From positions 1-64,000 of the forward strand of contig JARBUD010000010.1 of the NCBI GenBank assembly GCA_029239875.1: DNA of 64,000 nt. The letters are read 5' to 3'. The notes beneath the pieces are model-generated. The model saw only the letters and a program-made list of their open reading frames with translations, was not told the DNA's origin and ran no database searches. The position numbers and the translations under genes were made by a program. Source of the DNA: Xanthobacteraceae bacterium (GTDB taxonomy: Bacteria > Pseudomonadota > Alphaproteobacteria > Rhizobiales > Xanthobacteraceae). Below, piece after piece: positions 1-10,687 of this stretch (position 1 is its first letter; each line of letters begins with the position of its first letter).

Positions 1-8
1 CGCTTAAC

Positions 9-32
9 CGTGTCGGGGGTGCCCCCGACACG
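9..32. terminator. Perfect 11-bp hairpin downstream of pyc
   Basis: The arms CGTGTCGGGGG and CCCCCGACACG are separated by only TG. The hairpin lies about 90 bases beyond the pyc stop codon, so it could end pyc transcription, but neither side carries a T tract. It may instead be one of the modular intergenic hairpins seen elsewhere in this window. The rest of bases 1-118 shows no gene. Confidence 0.4.
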
Positions 33-118
33 CGGTTCGACCTTTAGGTCTTCCTTCAAAATCGATAGTCGCATTGCCTTCCTCCCAAGAAGGTTATTCT
101 CTGAATATTAGCCAGCTA

Positions 119-3583
<3,465 letters not shown>

Positions 3584-3990
3584 GAGCGTGCCAGGCCTGT
3601 GGTTGCGGTCGACGGGATCGGGACTCGGAAACCTGCATCCTGGCTGCGACAATCAGCGCCTCTGCCGCCGCCGGGTCCCGTGGCCGATGCATCAGCCATG
3701 CCGGGATACCGTGGCGCGGACAGGCGCCGCACAGCATTATTGGTATACAGAATTCCACATGCCAGCAAGCAAAATCACCGGCGCGTGATCGCAGGCTCGG
3801 TACTTAGCCGGCGCGGCAGACGGCGCCGTTCCACGCGATTGTGAGGCCCGCGTCGCGGTATCGACACGTTGCAGTGCAAGATATCGCGGGCGAGACAGAC
3901 CAGCCGAATTGGTACATAGAGAACGCGCCGGCAACGTGAGCCCGTATCAGTGCGGGGTCGCGGGAGACGCGCCGGATTACGGAGGAAACT
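3584..3990. promoter_or_regulatory. Divergent intergenic region pyc/pyk
   Basis: This 407-base gap must carry the promoters of both pyc and pyk. ORFs listed here are overlapping shadows with no recognisable product. Two similar A/T-rich words stand out, TTGGTATACA at 3740-3749 and TTGGTACATA at 3909-3918; the first contains the palindrome GTATAC. They could be regulator or promoter elements, but I cannot assign a protein. The pyk ribosome binding site GGAGGAA is at the right end. Confidence 0.45.
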
Positions 3991-5532
3991 ATGGCTAGCA
4001 GGCGGGAACGCGCAACGAAGATCGTGGCGACCCTAGGCCCGGCCTCATCGAGCCCGGAGAAGATCCGGGCGCTTTACGAAGCAGGCGTGGACGTGTTCCG
4101 GCTGAATTTCAGCCACGGCACGCAGGAGAACCACGGCAATGTGCTCGGCGCCGTGCGCGCGCTGGAGAAGGATGTCGGCCGGCCGATCGGCGTGCTCGCC
4201 GATCTGCAGGGTCCGAAGCTGCGCCTCGGCAAGTTCGTCGACGGCCACATCACCCTGACCGCGGGCACCACCATCCGCTTCGACACCGACCCGACGCCGG
4301 GCGACGAGAAGCGCGTGCCGATCCCGCACCCGGAAATCCTCGAAGCCCTGCATGAGGGCTCCACCGTGCTGCTCGACGACGGCAAGGTGCGCGTGCGCGT
4401 CGTCCGCAAGGGCGCGGGCTTCATCGAGGCCGAGGTGGTCGCGGGCAACCGGCTGTCGAACAACAAGGGCTTCAACGTCCCCGACGTGCTGCTCCCGGTC
4501 TCGGCGCTCACCGACAAGGACCGCTCCGACCTGTTCTTCGCCCTCGACCTCGGCGTCGAGTGGATCGCGCTCTCCTTCGTGCAGCGCCCCGAGGACGTGC
4601 TCGAGGCCAAGGAGCTGATCCAGGGCCGCGCCCAGATCAACCTGAAGCTGGAGAAGCCTCAGGCGGTGGAGCACCTCACCCGCATCACCGAGCTTTCCGA
4701 CAGCATGATGGTGGCGCGCGGCGACCTCGGCGTCGAGCTGTCGCTGCCGGAGATCCCGGCGCTGCAGAAGCGCGTCATCCGCGAATCCCGCCGCCTCGGC
4801 AAGCCGGTGATCGTGGCGACGCAGATGCTCGAATCCATGATCAGCGCCCCGGTGCCGACCCGCGCCGAGGTGTCCGACGTCGCCACCGCCGTCTATGACG
4901 GCGCCGACGCGGTGATGCTCTCCGCCGAGAGCGCGGCCGGCCAGTATCCGGTCGAGGCCGTGGCGATGATGGACCAGATCATCAAGCAGGTGGAACGCGA
5001 TCCGGGCTACCGGGCGATCATCGAATCGCAGCGTCCGGAGGCGCGCCATTCGGTCGCCGACGCGGTGACGCAGGCCGCCTATCAGGCGGCGATGTCGGTC
5101 GATGCCGCCGCCATCGTCACCTACACGCTGTCGGGCACCACGACGCTGCACGCGGCGCGCGAGCGCCCGCGGATCCCGATCATCGGCATCGCCAGCCAGC
5201 TCTCCACCGCCCGCCGCCTCGTCATGTCCTATGGCGTGCATGTCGTGCACGCGCCGGAGGAGATCCACACCTTCGGCGAGATGGCGACCAAGGCGACGCA
5301 GGTGACGGTCGAGCACGGCTTCGCCACCGAAGGCGACCGCATCGCCATCACCGCCGGCGTGCCCTTCGCGACGCCCGGCACGACCAACGTGCTGCGCCTC
5401 GTCACCATCGACAAGGCGATGATGAACCGTCGCCCCAGCAGCGAGAAGAAGACCGAGCCGGCCACGCCCCGCGCCGCCGCGAAGAGCGCGGATGCGGGCG
5501 CGGTCGTCCGCTCCGAGCCGGTGGCCGACTGA
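3991..5532 (+). CDS. pyk: Pyruvate kinase
   Basis: Converts phosphoenolpyruvate and ADP to pyruvate and ATP, the last step of glycolysis. The N-terminus RATKIVATLGPASS is the classic pyruvate kinase start. The Mg-binding and catalytic segment (NLKLEKPQA, then VARGDLGVE) lies around residues 215-245 and the helix TRAEVSDVATAVYDGADA follows near 289. At 513 residues it is longer than the usual 470-480 because of a Lys/Ala/Pro-rich tail after about residue 480 that looks disordered. A strong GGAGGAA ribosome binding site sits seven bases before the ATG, and an intrinsic terminator follows. Confidence 0.96.
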   Translation: MASRRERATKIVATLGPASSSPEKIRALYEAGVDVFRLNFSHGTQENHGNVLGAVRALEKDVGRPIGVLADLQGPKLRLGKFVDGHITLTAGTTIRFDTDPTPGDEKRVPIPHPEILEALHEGSTVLLDDGKVRVRVVRKGAGFIEAEVVAGNRLSNNKGFNVPDVLLPVSALTDKDRSDLFFALDLGVEWIALSFVQRPEDVLEAKELIQGRAQINLKLEKPQAVEHLTRITELSDSMMVARGDLGVELSLPEIPALQKRVIRESRRLGKPVIVATQMLESMISAPVPTRAEVSDVATAVYDGADAVMLSAESAAGQYPVEAVAMMDQIIKQVERDPGYRAIIESQRPEARHSVADAVTQAAYQAAMSVDAAAIVTYTLSGTTTLHAARERPRIPIIGIASQLSTARRLVMSYGVHVVHAPEEIHTFGEMATKATQVTVEHGFATEGDRIAITAGVPFATPGTTNVLRLVTIDKAMMNRRPSSEKKTEPATPRAAAKSADAGAVVRSEPVAD

Positions 5533-5560
5533 GGCCGGCCGGAAGGCTTCAGCAAAAGGA

Positions 5561-5587
5561 AAAGGCCCCCGGTTCGGGGGCCTTTTT
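5561..5587 (+). terminator. Intrinsic terminator of pyk
   Basis: The arms AAAGGCCCCCG and CGGGGGCCTTT pair perfectly around a GTT loop and run into TTTTT. It lies 28 bases after the pyk stop. The A tract on the other side means it could also work in the opposite direction. Confidence 0.9.
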
Positions 5588-5620
5588 CGTTTGGCGGGAT
5601 CGACCTTCGCCCGAAGCGAC

Positions 5621-5725
5621 CTCATCCTGAGGTACGGGCGCAGCGAGCCTCGAAGGATGTTCTTGAGAGCGCTCCCGGGCGAGCCTCCTTCGAGGCCCGG
5701 CGAAACGCCGGGCACCTCAGGATGG
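5621..5725. repeat. Intergenic palindromic repeat, family A, copy 1
   Basis: Starts CTCATCCTGAGGTA and ends ACCTCAGGATGGG, with CCTCGAAGGATG and its inverted partner CCTTCGAGG inside, so the whole unit is a long imperfect palindrome. A second copy with the same words lies at 26641-26750 on the same plan. Elements of this sort are common between genes in Hyphomicrobiales genomes. Confidence 0.75.
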
Positions 5726-5760
5726 GATCGCTCGCAGGCGCGATCCTCAAGGCCGCCCCC

Positions 5761-6273
5761 TCAGGGCAGCATCACCACCGGCGTGCCGACGCCGACGCGG
5801 CCGTAGAGGTCGATGATGTCCTCATTGTACATGCGCACGCAGCCATAGGAGGCGAAGGTGCCGATCGACCTCGGCTGGTTGGTGCCGTGGATGGCGTATT
5901 GCCCGCCGCCGGAGAGCGTCATCGCGCGCGCGCCCATCGGGTTGGCCGCGGTGCCGCCAGGAATGACCTCCGGCAGCTTGGGGTTGTCGCGCTTGATCTC
6001 GTCGGGCGGCGTCCACGCCGGTTCGACATATTTGCCGCTGATGCGCACCTGGCCTTGCCACTGCTTGCCGCGGCGGCCGACCGCCACGGGATAGCGGATG
6101 GCCTTGCCCGGGCCGGTGACGAGATAGAGCCGGCGCTCACGGGCGCTGACCACGATGGTGCCGGGGCGCACGCCCGGCTTGTCGAAGGCGACGGCCTCGC
6201 GCGCCGAAGCGGAGGCGAGCGGGAACAGCTGAGTCGCGAGCGCGATCAGGCAGAACGATAACCAACGCAACAT
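5761..6273 (-). CDS. L,D-transpeptidase, YkuD domain, secreted
   Basis: Predicted periplasmic enzyme making 3-3 peptidoglycan crosslinks or attaching proteins to peptidoglycan. The first 24 residues (MLRWLSFCLIALATQLF, then ASASA) are a signal peptide. The YkuD catalytic motif is complete: HGTN, then SIGTFASYGCVRM with the nucleophilic cysteine, between about residues 127 and 148. The 170-residue length is that of a minimal single-domain family member with no LysM or other binding domain. It is a single gene, convergent with pyk across a repeat. Several paralogues are normal in this order, so no specific gene name is given. Confidence 0.92.
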   Translation of the reverse strand: MLRWLSFCLIALATQLFPLASASAREAVAFDKPGVRPGTIVVSARERRLYLVTGPGKAIRYPVAVGRRGKQWQGQVRISGKYVEPAWTPPDEIKRDNPKLPEVIPGGTAANPMGARAMTLSGGGQYAIHGTNQPRSIGTFASYGCVRMYNEDIIDLYGRVGVGTPVVMLP

Positions 6274-6433
6274 TGTCCAGCCCCAGCGAAGACTACGGCC
6301 GGGTATTACCAGAAATTATCGCAGCTTACCGCCCTCGATACCGCCGGGAGGCACCTGAGGGCCTCTGCCCGCGCCATTTTTGCAACAGTGGGCGAAAAGT
6401 TCGGTTGTGAGTTCGCGGGAGCCCTACAGTCAA

Positions 6434-6462
6434 TTGCACGGGCCGGCGAGAAAGGTTAGTCA
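6434..6462 (+). promoter_or_regulatory. Possible sigma-70 type promoter for the 57-aa peptide gene
   Basis: TTGCAC and TAGTCA are separated by 17 bases, and the pair lies about 70 bases ahead of the small ORF start. The -10 match is weak. The remainder of 6274-6532 shows no gene. Confidence 0.25.
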
Positions 6463-6532
6463 TTAAGGCGACAAGACCTCTGTGCCACCGGCTCAGCTCT
6501 TCGTTTTGTTTACTAACGGAAGGTAATTGCGC

Positions 6533-6706
6533 ATGATCAAGACCCTGCTCGTGGCTTCTGCGTCCCTCTTCATGCTGGGCGCCGCCGTCGCCGCCGACCT
6601 CCCGCAGCCGCAGCCGGTGCCGGCTGAGGCCGCTCCGATTGGCAAGGCCCCGATCGGCAAGTCTCCGCTCGGCAAGGCCCCGGCCCCGCTCGTCACCAAG
6701 GGCTGA
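6533..6706 (+). CDS. 57-aa exported peptide with PIGKA repeats
   Basis: This ORF is too short for the track. It begins with ATG preceded by GGAAGG at good spacing. The translation starts MIKTLLVASASLFMLGAA and continues VAADLPQPQPVPAE, so residues 1-21 look like a signal peptide with an A-x-A type cleavage site. The mature part is about 36 residues and contains a five-residue unit three times (PIGKA, PIGKS, PLGKA), ending PAPLVTKG. There is no cysteine or aromatic residue after the signal, so the peptide should be basic, unstructured and exported. I do not recognise a characterised family, although similar short GKAPAP-tail peptides appear to exist in related bacteria. The function is unknown; envelope binding is only a guess. 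An exported protein gene lies directly downstream. Confidence 0.72.
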   Translation: MIKTLLVASASLFMLGAAVAADLPQPQPVPAEAAPIGKAPIGKSPLGKAPAPLVTKG

Positions 6707-6716
6707 TGCGGCACTA

Positions 6717-6744
6717 AGCACGCATCTCAGTCTCGTTGCGTGCT
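6717..6744. promoter_or_regulatory. Inverted repeat between two exported-protein genes
   Basis: AGCACGCA and its exact complement TGCGTGCT are 12 bases apart, starting 10 bases after the peptide gene stop. There is no T tract. The second arm runs into TTGACA (6744-6749), a possible -35 box for the next gene, so it could be an operator rather than a terminator. Confidence 0.4.
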
Positions 6745-6807
6745 TGACACGATCGCGACGGACCTGTCCCTTCGCGATCTGATCGAGAGAAGCGACGGGG
6801 TGTCGTG

Positions 6808-7605
6808 ATGAAGATGTCTACAAACACGGCAAAGCGCCACTGCCTCACAGTGGCGCTTTGCATGTCTGCCCTCCTCGCAGTGAGCACGCTGCCGGCGGCA
6901 GCCGTCACCAGCGGCAGCACGGATTCGGCTGTGGCAGCGACGCCTCAGGCGGTACCCGCCCAGGCGGCCGACACCATCAAGCCCAAGCCGCGCCAGAAGG
7001 TCAGCGCGCTGCCCGGCGGCACGTCGTCCGCCAGCAGCGGATCGAGCGCGACCTCCGCCAACAGCGTCGCGGCGAACGGGTCGTCCGCTGCGTCCGGCAA
7101 TGCGGCGCCGGGCTCGTCCGAGGCGGTCGCCTCGTCGACCCCGCCTCCGGGCCCCTATTACGTCGATTTCCGCGCCCGCACGGCGGCGTCCTACGGCCAT
7201 GCCTTCATCTGGTACGGCAAGTCGAGCGAGCGCGCAGTGGAAGTGGCCGGCCTGCATCCGGCGACCGACAGCCCGGTGCCCTATGTGCTGGGCCACCTGA
7301 TGTGGGTCCAGTCGGAGACCGGCGCCAGCTATGGCGACCTCGACGAGCAGTATCTGACGGCGAACTACCGCGTCTATCTGAGCGAGGAGGACGCGCCGAA
7401 GGTTATCGCCTATATCCAGAAGCTGCAGAAGAACTCGCCGCTCTGGAACGCGACCACCACCAACTGCACCTGGTTCATCGGCCAGATCGCTTCCTTCATG
7501 GGCCTCAAGACCCCCTGGCATCTGCTGGTGCCGGAGGAATATGTCAACGAGCTCAAGAAGATGAATGGCGGGCGCAACATGGCGCGGCTGTCGCCGAACC
7601 AGTAG
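6808..7605 (+). CDS. Exported protein, possible permuted papain-fold hydrolase
   Basis: About 265 residues. The start is chosen at the ATG inside GTGATGAAGATG; all three candidate starts give a usable signal peptide (hydrophobic run CLTVALCMSALLAVSTLPAAA). Residues 35-115 are low-complexity Ser/Ala/Gly. The folded part, about 117-265, has a conserved-looking SYGHAF histidine near 131 and a TNCTWF cysteine near 220. Histidine before cysteine, with NC at the cysteine, recalls circularly permuted NlpC/P60-like or LRAT-like enzymes; this is inference from motif order only. It could equally be an uncharacterised exported protein family. A perfect 14-bp hairpin lies inside the signal-peptide codons, and an intrinsic terminator follows. 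Confidence 0.8.
   Translation: MKMSTNTAKRHCLTVALCMSALLAVSTLPAAAVTSGSTDSAVAATPQAVPAQAADTIKPKPRQKVSALPGGTSSASSGSSATSANSVAANGSSAASGNAAPGSSEAVASSTPPPGPYYVDFRARTAASYGHAFIWYGKSSERAVEVAGLHPATDSPVPYVLGHLMWVQSETGASYGDLDEQYLTANYRVYLSEEDAPKVIAYIQKLQKNSPLWNATTTNCTWFIGQIASFMGLKTPWHLLVPEEYVNELKKMNGGRNMARLSPNQ
6829..6861 (+). promoter_or_regulatory. Perfect 14-bp hairpin inside the start of the exported-protein gene
   Basis: GCAAAGCGCCACTG and CAGTGGCGCTTTGC pair without a mismatch around the loop CCTCA. It starts about 20 bases after the likely start codon, so it would fold in the mRNA within the initiating ribosome's footprint or just past it. An alternative in-frame ATG at 6862 lies right after the hairpin. 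Confidence 0.7.
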
Positions 7606-7633
7606 GACTGCCCGGACAGGCAACGACGGCACG

Positions 7634-7657
7634 CGGCGGGGTCTTCCCCGCCGTTTT
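7634..7657 (+). terminator. Intrinsic terminator
   Basis: CGGCGGGG and CCCCGCCG pair around TCTT and are followed by TTTT, 29 bases after the exported-protein stop. Confidence 0.85.
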
Positions 7658-7730
7658 CATTTCCGGCGGGCGGCTTCGCTGCAAGCGGCCGGAGTGAGGC
7701 CCGAGAGTCCGGCTTGTAATCTGATCTTCT

Positions 7731-7819
7731 CTCATCCCCGGGCCTGCCCCGGGACCCAGCCTGTACGTTGGCTCCCGGTGGAAAGCCTGGGTAGCCGGGT
7801 CGAGCCCGGCCATGAGGGC
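7731..7819. repeat. Intergenic palindromic repeat, family B, copy 1
   Basis: Bounded by CTCATCCCCGGG and CCCGGCCATGAGGG, which are the same end words as in the copy at 22442-22598. The inside has CAGCCTG and AGCCTGGG segments. Bases 7658-8040 otherwise show no gene. Confidence 0.65.
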
Positions 7820-8040
7820 GGGAGGATGGCTGTCCCCCTCCCAGACGGAATTACGGGTCAGGCTCCGAGGCGCGGGAGGTTCATCACGGTCGATGTCGAG
7901 TGTAGCGAGATCGCCGTCCCGCCTCCCTGTCATCCAGCCGATCTTCGCGGTAAGAAAATAGCGGCCGACGCGATCCGCCGCCGCGGCTTAGTCGTGTCGG
8001 GCCGCGGCAGGCGCGTGCTTGGCCTTTCGCCGATTCCGTC

Positions 8041-9222
8041 ATGACCAGCGCGGCCGCCACGCCGCTTCCAAGGCCGTCCATGCCCGACCTCGCCGGCCAC
8101 ACGCCATCCGCCACCTCCCGCGTCATCTGCCTCGACGGGCTGCGCGGCGTCGCCGCCTGCACGGTGGTCGCCTTCCACTTCTTCTACGCCTTCACCCCCG
8201 CCCTCTTCGCCGACAAGGCGCGCGCCGGCTTCACCCTCTTCGACACGCCGCTGGCGGTGCTGTGGAACGGCCATTTCGCCGTGGCGGTGTTCTTCACCCT
8301 CTCCGGCTTCGTGCTCGCGGCCTCGGCACCGCGGAGCGCGCGCGAGGCGCCGCTGATGATCGGCCTGCGCTATTTCCGCCTCGGCGTACCGGCGCTGGCC
8401 TCCTCCATCCTGGCCTGGGCCTGGCTGACCAGCTTCCCCGAAGCGGCGCGCGACACCCAGGCGATCACCGCCAGCCCGTGGTTCCGCTGGACCTACCAGC
8501 CGCCGATCCCGCCGCTGAGCCAGGCGATCTGGGAAGGCGCCGTCGGCGTGTTCGTGAACGGCACCACCCGCTTCAACAACCCGCTCTGGACGATGCAGGC
8601 CGAGTTCTTCGGCTCGGTGCTGATCTACGGTTCCTATGCCGTGCTGCGCGGGCATGCGCGTCCGGCGGCGATGGCGCTGGGCCTCGTCGGCTTCACCGCC
8701 TTCGGGCTGTTTCCCCTCGCCGCCTTCAGCGGCGGCGCGCTGGTCTACGAGCTGCGCCACAGGCTGCGCGACCACGCCGTGGCGGGAAGCCTGATTGGCT
8801 TTGCCGGCCTCACCCTCGGCGCCACCTTCCCCGGCCATGCCGCCGGACCGGGGATCCTCGCCTATGTCCAGTCCTGGCTCGGCACCGGCGGCCTGCGCGA
8901 GATCGGCGCCTTGCTGGTGATGGTGGCGATCCTGATCAACCCGCCGGTGCGGCGCTTCTTCGAGGCGCCGCCGCTGCAACGGCTCGGCGAGCTCTCCTTC
9001 CCGATCTACCTCGTGCATGTGCCGCTGATCGTGGCGCCGGTGGCCGCCATCTTCACCGCGCTCGCCCCGCTTTCGCCACTGGCGCTGGTGGGGCTGTTCG
9101 CGCTCACCTGCCTCGGCACGCTGGCGCTCGGGGCCCTGTTCCTGGTGGCGGTGGAGCGGCCGCTGCTCGCCGTGCTCAAGGCGGTCCGCACCCGCGGACG
9201 GGCCCGCCTCGCGGCGCCGTAG
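8041..9222 (+). CDS. Acyltransferase 3 family membrane protein (OafA/YrhL-like)
   Basis: Integral membrane acyltransferase of the family that O-acylates surface sugars. It has about ten hydrophobic segments over 393 residues. The family landmarks are visible: LDGLRGVAACTVVAFHF near residues 32-48, with the motif arginine and histidine, and FFTLSGFVLA near 85. The ATG at 8041 has no clear Shine-Dalgarno sequence; an in-frame ATG at 8080 has AAGG upstream, and the conserved region would be intact from either start. It converges on bcsN with only 8 bases between them, so a role in acylating cellulose or another exopolysaccharide is possible but unproven. Substrate prediction from sequence is not reliable in this family. 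Confidence 0.88.
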   Translation: MTSAAATPLPRPSMPDLAGHTPSATSRVICLDGLRGVAACTVVAFHFFYAFTPALFADKARAGFTLFDTPLAVLWNGHFAVAVFFTLSGFVLAASAPRSAREAPLMIGLRYFRLGVPALASSILAWAWLTSFPEAARDTQAITASPWFRWTYQPPIPPLSQAIWEGAVGVFVNGTTRFNNPLWTMQAEFFGSVLIYGSYAVLRGHARPAAMALGLVGFTAFGLFPLAAFSGGALVYELRHRLRDHAVAGSLIGFAGLTLGATFPGHAAGPGILAYVQSWLGTGGLREIGALLVMVAILINPPVRRFFEAPPLQRLGELSFPIYLVHVPLIVAPVAAIFTALAPLSPLALVGLFALTCLGTLALGALFLVAVERPLLAVLKAVRTRGRARLAAP

Positions 9223-9230
9223 CCGGCAGC

Positions 9231-10445
9231 CTACTGCGCAGGCGTCGGATAATTGCCGGCGCCCGGCACCAGCCGCACCGGATCCCCGACCGTGCCCGAA
9301 GTGCTCCGCGTCCCCGAGCCGTTGGCCGGCCGCGGCGCCGAGACCGGCGGCACGCCCGGCAGGGTCGGCGGCGCGGAGAAGGGCGAGTTCTGCGCCGGCG
9401 ACTGCACCGGCCGAGCCGGCGCCTGATCGACGACGGCGCCGGGCGGGGGCGAGCCCTGGATCACGTTCGCCCGCGACGACGGCGCGAGCTGCGCCGAGCC
9501 GGCGGGACCGGGCACCTGCGGATAGCCCTCATAGGGATCGACGAGATTGCCCTGCGGCATGCCCGGCTGGGCCATGCCGGGCTGGTACACCTGCTCCGGC
9601 TGGGGCACGGCGCTGCCATAGCGCGGCCGGGCGCGACGCCGCGGGGCGGGCGCCGCCACCGGGGCGGCCTCGGCCTCCGGTCCCATCCAGCCGTCGAGCA
9701 CCGTGCCGTCGCCCTGCAGGCCGGACGGATAGGCCAGCGGCCCGCCGATCCGCCCCAGCCCCTCCGGCTCGCCCATCGGCCGGCCATAGGGCTGCCAGAC
9801 GTAGGGGAGGAAGTAGCCGTTGATGGAATAGCGGTACATGACGCGCAGCAGATCCTGCTCGCTGGCGCCGATCTGGCACAGCCGCAGGCGGATGGAGAGC
9901 ACGCCGCGGTCGACCCGGAAGATGTTCATCGGCACCTGCGACTGGATGCGCTGCCAGCCATAGATGCACAGCTCGCCGCCGCCGGCATTACCGATGGCAT
10001 AGTTGAACGGGCCGTAGCGGTTCTGCACATAGTAGTTCGACACGTGCATGGTGACGCCCGGCATGCGGTCGAGCATCTCCTGGTCGATCACCTCCTCGCT
10101 GAGGAAGTCGTCGGCGCGCGTGTTCTCCCAGCCGGTGCGCTCCTTCACCGGGCCGAAGAACACCGTGTAGATGGCGTTCTGCCCGCGCGAATGCGCGTTG
10201 GTGCCGAGCATGATCTCCTGCTCGATGGCATTGAGATAGGTGGTTTGGACGACGGCGATGACCGGCGGCGCCGAACCGGGCTCGGGCAGCACCAGCGCGT
10301 CGGAGATCGCCACCTCGGTCGCGAGGTTAGCAACCTTGGGGTTCTGCCCCAGCCACGGGTACATGCCGCCGCATCCGGCCACGAGGAGAGCCAGGGACAC
10401 CGCCAGACACCCGGGTAGAGGTACGCGCGTAGTCCGTCCCGTCAT
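9231..10445 (-). CDS. bcsN: Cellulose biosynthesis lipoprotein BcsN
   Basis: The N-terminus carries a lipoprotein signal ending LLVAGCGG, so the cysteine near residue 25 should be lipidated. The region to about residue 235 is compact and resembles the BcsN family found with alphaproteobacterial cellulose operons. The last 160 residues are Pro/Ala/Gln-rich and probably disordered. The role of BcsN is not well defined; location and lipidation suggest help with polymer export or assembly in the periplasm in operons that lack the outer-membrane BcsC. It is divergent from bcsA across 242 bases, so the shared intergenic region probably controls both directions. Confidence 0.85.
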   Translation of the reverse strand: MTGRTTRVPLPGCLAVSLALLVAGCGGMYPWLGQNPKVANLATEVAISDALVLPEPGSAPPVIAVVQTTYLNAIEQEIMLGTNAHSRGQNAIYTVFFGPVKERTGWENTRADDFLSEEVIDQEMLDRMPGVTMHVSNYYVQNRYGPFNYAIGNAGGGELCIYGWQRIQSQVPMNIFRVDRGVLSIRLRLCQIGASEQDLLRVMYRYSINGYFLPYVWQPYGRPMGEPEGLGRIGGPLAYPSGLQGDGTVLDGWMGPEAEAAPVAAPAPRRRARPRYGSAVPQPEQVYQPGMAQPGMPQGNLVDPYEGYPQVPGPAGSAQLAPSSRANVIQGSPPPGAVVDQAPARPVQSPAQNSPFSAPPTLPGVPPVSAPRPANGSGTRSTSGTVGDPVRLVPGAGNYPTPAQ

Positions 10446-10687
10446 AGCCCCTTCAACGCTCGCGATGGCCGAACAAGCGCCCCACCGCCACGGTTACCCC
10501 CCAAGAAACCGCAGCCCGGAACAACACCGAATCACTTGTGTCATTGGACTTTAGCCTGCGCCGCAATAGGGTGGAATCGATCCGCGCGCGATATGGTTTG
10601 AATTTGGATAGATTTCCTCAACCTCTCGCGTCTAAGACACATTGATCTGCTGAATTTCAGCGGGGGCTGGACGAGGCAATAACGACG
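10446..10687. promoter_or_regulatory. Divergent promoter region bcsN/bcsA
   Basis: 242 bases, richer in A/T than the flanking genes, especially 10595-10640. Both promoters must lie here. I see no convincing palindrome or recognisable regulator site. A GAGG about 13 bases ahead of the bcsA ATG is the only ribosome binding site candidate. Confidence 0.5.

Noticed and set aside
4045-5715. 556-aa minus-strand ORF opposite pyk
   Set aside because: Shadow ORF crossing the pyk terminator and a repeat; no domain.
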